NCBI GenBank assembly: GCA_031260845.1
Contig: JAISKR010000077.1
Location: 1-8,840 of the forward strand
Direction of reading: 5' to 3'
DNA: 8,840 nucleotides
Origin: Bacteroidales bacterium
GTDB lineage: Bacteria; Bacteroidota; Bacteroidia; Bacteroidales; UBA4181
Positions 5,893 to 8,840 of the stretch are shown here, in pieces. Both the position numbers and the translations under genes were made by a program. The notes under the pieces were generated by a model. The model saw nothing but the letters and a program-made list of their open reading frames with translations. It had not been told where the DNA came from and did not search any database. The first letter of the stretch is position 1. Each line of letters opens with the position of its first letter.

Positions 5893-8529
5893 TTACTTCG
5901 GGATTTCGGTTTTGAAAAATTCTATGTAATCATCCACCTTTTTGTCCTTTTCGAGAATCGCAAAATTGCCTTCGGAAATGATAACGGGCGTGTGCTCTTT
6001 TTTGACGTTCTTCGTCACGCCTGCATCTTTGATGAACGCTTGGTAATACGCCTTTGCCTGTGCAACGTCGGGGAAACTTTTCACTATTAGCAGGGTGTGG
6101 CTGTCGTCTATCACGCTGCGGCTCAGTTCCAGATTGCTGTTCAGATAGTGGTCGAGGTTAAAATTGAGCAGGTCGAACGATAGTTGGTTGAGGTCTTCTT
6201 TGGAAAGCACTATCCATGCAAAATAGTGTATGCCTGTTTCGCCCGCTGTGTATAGCGTTTTCACGCGCTCGGCTTGTGCGGCTTTTTTCAGCGAGGGGTC
6301 TTTCCCGTCAATAACGTCAATAACGTCTTGTGCCAATTGCGCCATCTCGTTGCCCGGATACGCTTCCGTTATTTTTTGCATCTCTGTACGCATGGTAGCC
6401 GGAGTTCCCAACTTCCCGACCGACGAAGCCCGCAGATAATCGAACTTGGGAAGCAACACATCTTTCGGATACTTGTTCATAGCGCCGCTTGCCGTAGAAA
6501 TGACCTGTTCGTACCAGCCATCCAGGTAACTCTGATATACCTGTTCGTAAAGCCTCGACACTTCGCCCTGTTCCTGCATCAACTTGTCCAAATAGGTAGG
6601 GTCTTTAATGATTTTGGCAAACGTGCTTTCGGGTGCGTGTGCCAACAGCAGGTTTTTGTTTCTGTCGGCTGCCGATTGGTTGCCCATCTTGGTGTATAAC
6701 TGATACAGATAGTAATAAGCCGCATCGGCGTAGGAACTTTCGGGATAGCGTCGCGCCAAGTCCTCATACTGTGCCGCTGCCAGCGCGTCTTCGTTGAAAT
6801 CGTTGGTGTAAATATAGCCCAGATTGTAGAGCGCTTCCTGTATCTTGCGGTGTGACACGGTCATGGCTGAATCGGTCAGCGGAAGGAACTGCATGTAATA
6901 ATCGCGACTGTTGGTGTCTGACACTTTCAACTGTTCGTCGGTGTCTGTCTGCTCTTCCACCATGAAATCGGCTATCTCGCCTTTGTTTTTGCGACGCCAG
7001 TTGTCGTCCAGCGCGCGTTTCCCCCATTTCACCTGAAATTCGCCCAATCCTTGACTCACCGTAGCCGGATTGTAGAAATACCACTGCGCTTTGTTTTTGG
7101 CGTCGGGCAAACTGCTTTGCCGGCTCATGTTGGTGGCTATTTGCTGCTGTCTTATCGCCTCGCTCTGCTGTTTTTCCTGTTCCGCTTTTTTAATATTGCT
7201 GATGATTCCGTCTATCAGTTTGGTTCTTTCGTCAGCCGGCATTTTGGCGATGCGTTGCACGCTGTCCTGAAAATGCACGGTGTTGATGTTTTCCACCAAT
7301 ACCGTCAGATTCTTGGTTTTGGCTGCTATCTGAATGTAGTTCGGATAATCGGCAGGCGCGTTCATCATCACGCTGTCGTAGTAGGCTTGTGCGGGCACAT
7401 ACTGGCGGCTCTCATAGAACAAATCGGCTAAGGTGAGGTACGATTTCGTTTTTTGAGGAATATTGTTGGTGGATGATGACGCCGATTTCTGATAATATTC
7501 AATGGCTTGCTTGCGATTGCCTTCACCCATCTCTATTTCAGCCAGTGCAAAATAAATCTGGTCGTGGTATTCCTCGTTTTTTGTGTCGCGCAACATTTTT
7601 TGCAGCAGTCGTTTCACCTCTTCCGAGCCGGTGCCGTTTCCTTTGGATGCCGTTGCCATGCTGATGGTGGCGTTGAACGTCATCTCGTAGGGCGGATTCA
7701 TGCGGATAACCGCGCGGAAATTGTCCGCAGCGCTGTTGAAATCGTTGGTGGCAAGGTACAGTTGCGCCAGCACGTAACGATAGCGCACCTTTGTTTTCTT
7801 CGGTTTGGTGTAAATCAATGCCTCGTTGAGATACCTGATGGCGGTAGCATAATCTTTCTGCCTGATATGCAAATCGGCGGTGGTGGCTTCCAATTCCGAC
7901 CGCAGGGCTTTGTCGTCGGGGAATTTCTCGTCCTCGTGAAGTTCGTCTAACAGGATAGTGGCTTCGCGGTAATTCTTGTCGAGCATCAGCGCTTTGGCTT
8001 TCCAAAGCCGCGACTCATACAGCACAGGCTCGCCGGGGAACTCGGCTTCGATGAAGTTGAACGAGCGCGTTGCCAGAAAGTATTCGCCCGTATAGACGTA
8101 AGTCTTGCCCACCAACAGGTAGCAGTCGTCAATATATTTGTTAAACTCGCGCTTGTCGTAGAATTTTTTCTGCTCGGGCGTCATGCCGCTCTTGCCCACC
8201 TTGGGTTTGGCGGTGATGGAATGCAGGTTCACCCCCTTGGTGGCTTTTTGGGCAGCGGAACCCATATCGCCCGACACAGCCGACATGACAGCCTTATCAC
8301 TGTACAGAAACAGCGGTATGATTTGCGTATAATCGTCTTTCTTGCTCTCTTCCGCTTTCAGAAGCCCTTTATGATAGTATTCCTTGGCATTGAACAAGAT
8401 ATTGAAGCGGGTGGTCGTGTTGTGATAGGCACGAGTCAATCCCGTATTTTTTCGCGTACTGCAACCCGAAAAAATCAATAAAAATGCTGTCAGACAGCAT
8501 ATAACTGTATTGTGAACCGATGCCTTCAA
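5893..8529 (-). CDS. porW: TPR lipoprotein of the type IX secretion system (PorW/SprE family)
   Basis: The 878-residue product is predicted to be an outer-membrane lipoprotein facing the periplasm. PorW/SprE proteins are needed for type IX secretion (and gliding where present) and are reported to connect the PorK/PorN ring with the Sov/SprA translocon. The signal peptide (1-22, core AFLLIFSG) ends at lipobox Cys23. The STRKNTG that follows lacks the acidic surface-export signal. Family-like features are CSTRKNT...RAYHNTTTRFNILFN after the cysteine, TPR-like helical repeats at about 130-390, a charged Gln/Glu-rich stretch at 440-466, WYFYNPATV at 483-491 followed by the WGKRALDDNWRR segment, more TPR-like repeats at about 560-740, and a C-terminal module (about 765-878) ending ILEKDKKVDDYIEFFK. 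Length is close to what I recall for Flavobacterium SprE (about 870). The start is TTG (8527-8529): an in-frame TAG lies 21-24 nt upstream and no ATG or GTG occurs before the lipobox. Family assignment rests on remembered motifs, not a search. Confidence 0.8.
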   Translation of the reverse strand: MKASVHNTVICCLTAFLLIFSGCSTRKNTGLTRAYHNTTTRFNILFNAKEYYHKGLLKAEESKKDDYTQIIPLFLYSDKAVMSAVSGDMGSAAQKATKGVNLHSITAKPKVGKSGMTPEQKKFYDKREFNKYIDDCYLLVGKTYVYTGEYFLATRSFNFIEAEFPGEPVLYESRLWKAKALMLDKNYREATILLDELHEDEKFPDDKALRSELEATTADLHIRQKDYATAIRYLNEALIYTKPKKTKVRYRYVLAQLYLATNDFNSAADNFRAVIRMNPPYEMTFNATISMATASKGNGTGSEEVKRLLQKMLRDTKNEEYHDQIYFALAEIEMGEGNRKQAIEYYQKSASSSTNNIPQKTKSYLTLADLFYESRQYVPAQAYYDSVMMNAPADYPNYIQIAAKTKNLTVLVENINTVHFQDSVQRIAKMPADERTKLIDGIISNIKKAEQEKQQSEAIRQQQIATNMSRQSSLPDAKNKAQWYFYNPATVSQGLGEFQVKWGKRALDDNWRRKNKGEIADFMVEEQTDTDEQLKVSDTNSRDYYMQFLPLTDSAMTVSHRKIQEALYNLGYIYTNDFNEDALAAAQYEDLARRYPESSYADAAYYYLYQLYTKMGNQSAADRNKNLLLAHAPESTFAKIIKDPTYLDKLMQEQGEVSRLYEQVYQSYLDGWYEQVISTASGAMNKYPKDVLLPKFDYLRASSVGKLGTPATMRTEMQKITEAYPGNEMAQLAQDVIDVIDGKDPSLKKAAQAERVKTLYTAGETGIHYFAWIVLSKEDLNQLSFDLLNFNLDHYLNSNLELSRSVIDDSHTLLIVKSFPDVAQAKAYYQAFIKDAGVTKNVKKEHTPVIISEGNFAILEKDKKVDDYIEFFKTEIPK
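8484..8500 (-). promoter_or_regulatory. Hairpin in the signal-peptide codons of the PorW-like gene
   Basis: ATGCTGT and ACAGCAT form a perfect 7-bp inverted repeat around a 3-nt loop. In the mRNA it spans about +30 to +46 from the TTG start, within the codons for ICCLTAF. Whether it affects translation is inference. Confidence 0.4.
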
Positions 8530-8565
8530 ATTCCGATAATAAAAAACTATCCTACTCTATAACAG

Positions 8566-8579
8566 ATTTTCGCGAAAAT
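8566..8579. promoter_or_regulatory. Perfect 14-bp palindrome upstream of the PorW-like gene
   Basis: ATTTTCGCGAAAAT reads the same on both strands. It lies 36 bp upstream of the TTG start in the divergent intergenic region. A perfect palindrome of this length in a promoter position could be the site of a dimeric regulator. I cannot name one. Confidence 0.45.
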
Positions 8580-8604
8580 TATTTTGTAAGGATGAAAAAA
8601 AGCG

Positions 8605-8684
8605 ATGGTTGCAAATGGTGATAGGTTGTGATAAGTAGTTATAAATGGTGATACAGTTGTGATTCAATGGTGATTCGGTTGTAT
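8605..8684 (+). repeat. Degenerate decamer array, AATGGTGATA / GGTTGTGATA type
   Basis: About eight units of 10-11 bp run in tandem. AATGGTGATA occurs exactly at 8614-8623 and 8644-8653, with GGTTGTGATA, AGTAGTTATA, CAGTTGTGAT, TCAATGGTGAT and TCGGTTGTAT between or after. The core TGAT (or TTAT, GTAT) recurs at 8619, 8629, 8639, 8649, 8660, 8671 and 8681, giving steps of 10, 10, 10, 11, 11 and 10 bp, in phase with the DNA helix. Confidence 0.75.
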
Positions 8685-8687
8685 TTC

Positions 8688-8722
8688 ATTGTCAATTGTC
8701 AATTGTCAACTGTCAATTACCA
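8688..8722 (+). repeat. Heptamer array, ATTGTCA unit
   Basis: Five 7-nt units: ATTGTCA three times, then ACTGTCA and ATTACCA. On the minus strand this is the same family as the ATTGACA array at 5035-5062. It follows the decamer array with only 3 nt between them. Confidence 0.8.
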
Positions 8723-8765
8723 ATGACTTTGTTGCAACGGTAGGATAAAAAAAGGATTATTGGTG

Positions 8766-8773
8766 TATTTTTG
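8766..8773 (+). promoter_or_regulatory. Probable promoter -7 box of the right-edge gene
   Basis: TATTTTTG matches the Bacteroidota -7 consensus TAnnTTTG and is identical to the box ahead of mutB. It ends 27 nt before the ATG at 8801, which implies a leader of about 20 nt. A -33 TTG at the right spacing is not evident. Confidence 0.5.
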
Positions 8774-8800
8774 TATTTGCAAACTCAAAAACGTAGATAC

Positions 8801-8840
8801 ATGAGTACCCCACCAACAATCCAGGGCAAAGATAAGTATA
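8801..8840 (+). CDS. Start of an unidentified gene, cut by the window edge
   Basis: An open frame begins MSTPPTIQGKDKY and continues past the last base. Support for a real start is the -7 box 27 nt upstream, the A-rich context before the ATG and the open frame. Thirteen residues are too few to assign a family. It is transcribed divergently from the PorW-like lipoprotein gene. Confidence 0.5.
   Translation, partial: MSTPPTIQGKDKY

Noticed and set aside
5034..8718. Terminal inverted repeats of a transposon
   Set aside because: The matching 20-mers are internal pieces of heptamer arrays, there is no transposase between them, and no target-site duplication is apparent.
8605..8722. CRISPR-like array
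   Set aside because: Units are 7 or 10-11 nt in direct tandem with no spacers, far shorter than CRISPR repeats, and no cas gene is present.

Overview
The window looks like chromosomal DNA of a Bacteroidota bacterium, most likely Bacteroidales. The evidence is: a type IX secretion lipoprotein of the PorW/SprE family, absence of Shine-Dalgarno sequences ahead of the starts, Bacteroidota-type -7 promoter boxes (TAnnTTTG), a close homologue of the large subunit of methylmalonyl-CoA mutase, and AT-rich intergenic short-repeat arrays. I see no tRNA, rRNA, CRISPR array, transposase or phage gene.

Layout. Positions 2-205 (+) hold the 3' part of rpsO (ribosomal protein S15), followed by a hairpin/T-tract at 221-247. 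Positions 277-2502 (+) hold pnp (polynucleotide phosphorylase), with an unusual Arg/Asp/Gly-rich tail, then a terminator at 2528-2560. A 400-bp intergenic region (2503-2902) carries repeat arrays and the likely mutB promoter. Positions 2903-5032 (+) hold mutB, an AdoCbl-dependent mutase without an adjacent mutA. After a 91-bp gap with a heptamer array and a terminator-like hairpin comes an SDR oxidoreductase at 5124-5867 (+). It converges, across only 25 bp, on a long TPR lipoprotein gene at 5893-8529 (-), recognised as PorW/SprE, which appears to start with TTG. Positions 8530-8800 are a divergent intergenic region with a 14-bp palindrome, a helically phased decamer array, a heptamer array and a -7 box for a gene that begins at 8801 (+) and leaves the window after 13 codons.

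How the parts relate. rpsO-pnp is a widely conserved translation/RNA-decay pair. mutB interconverts succinyl-CoA and methylmalonyl-CoA in propionate/succinate metabolism. The lipoprotein belongs to protein secretion across the outer membrane. These are core genes and do not form one pathway. I found no convincing new multi-gene system. The least explained material is the intergenic DNA: four arrays with a strict 7-nt period but different unit sequences, two of them preceded by a degenerate array with a period of about 10.5 bp. This recurring composite is the best candidate for something undescribed.
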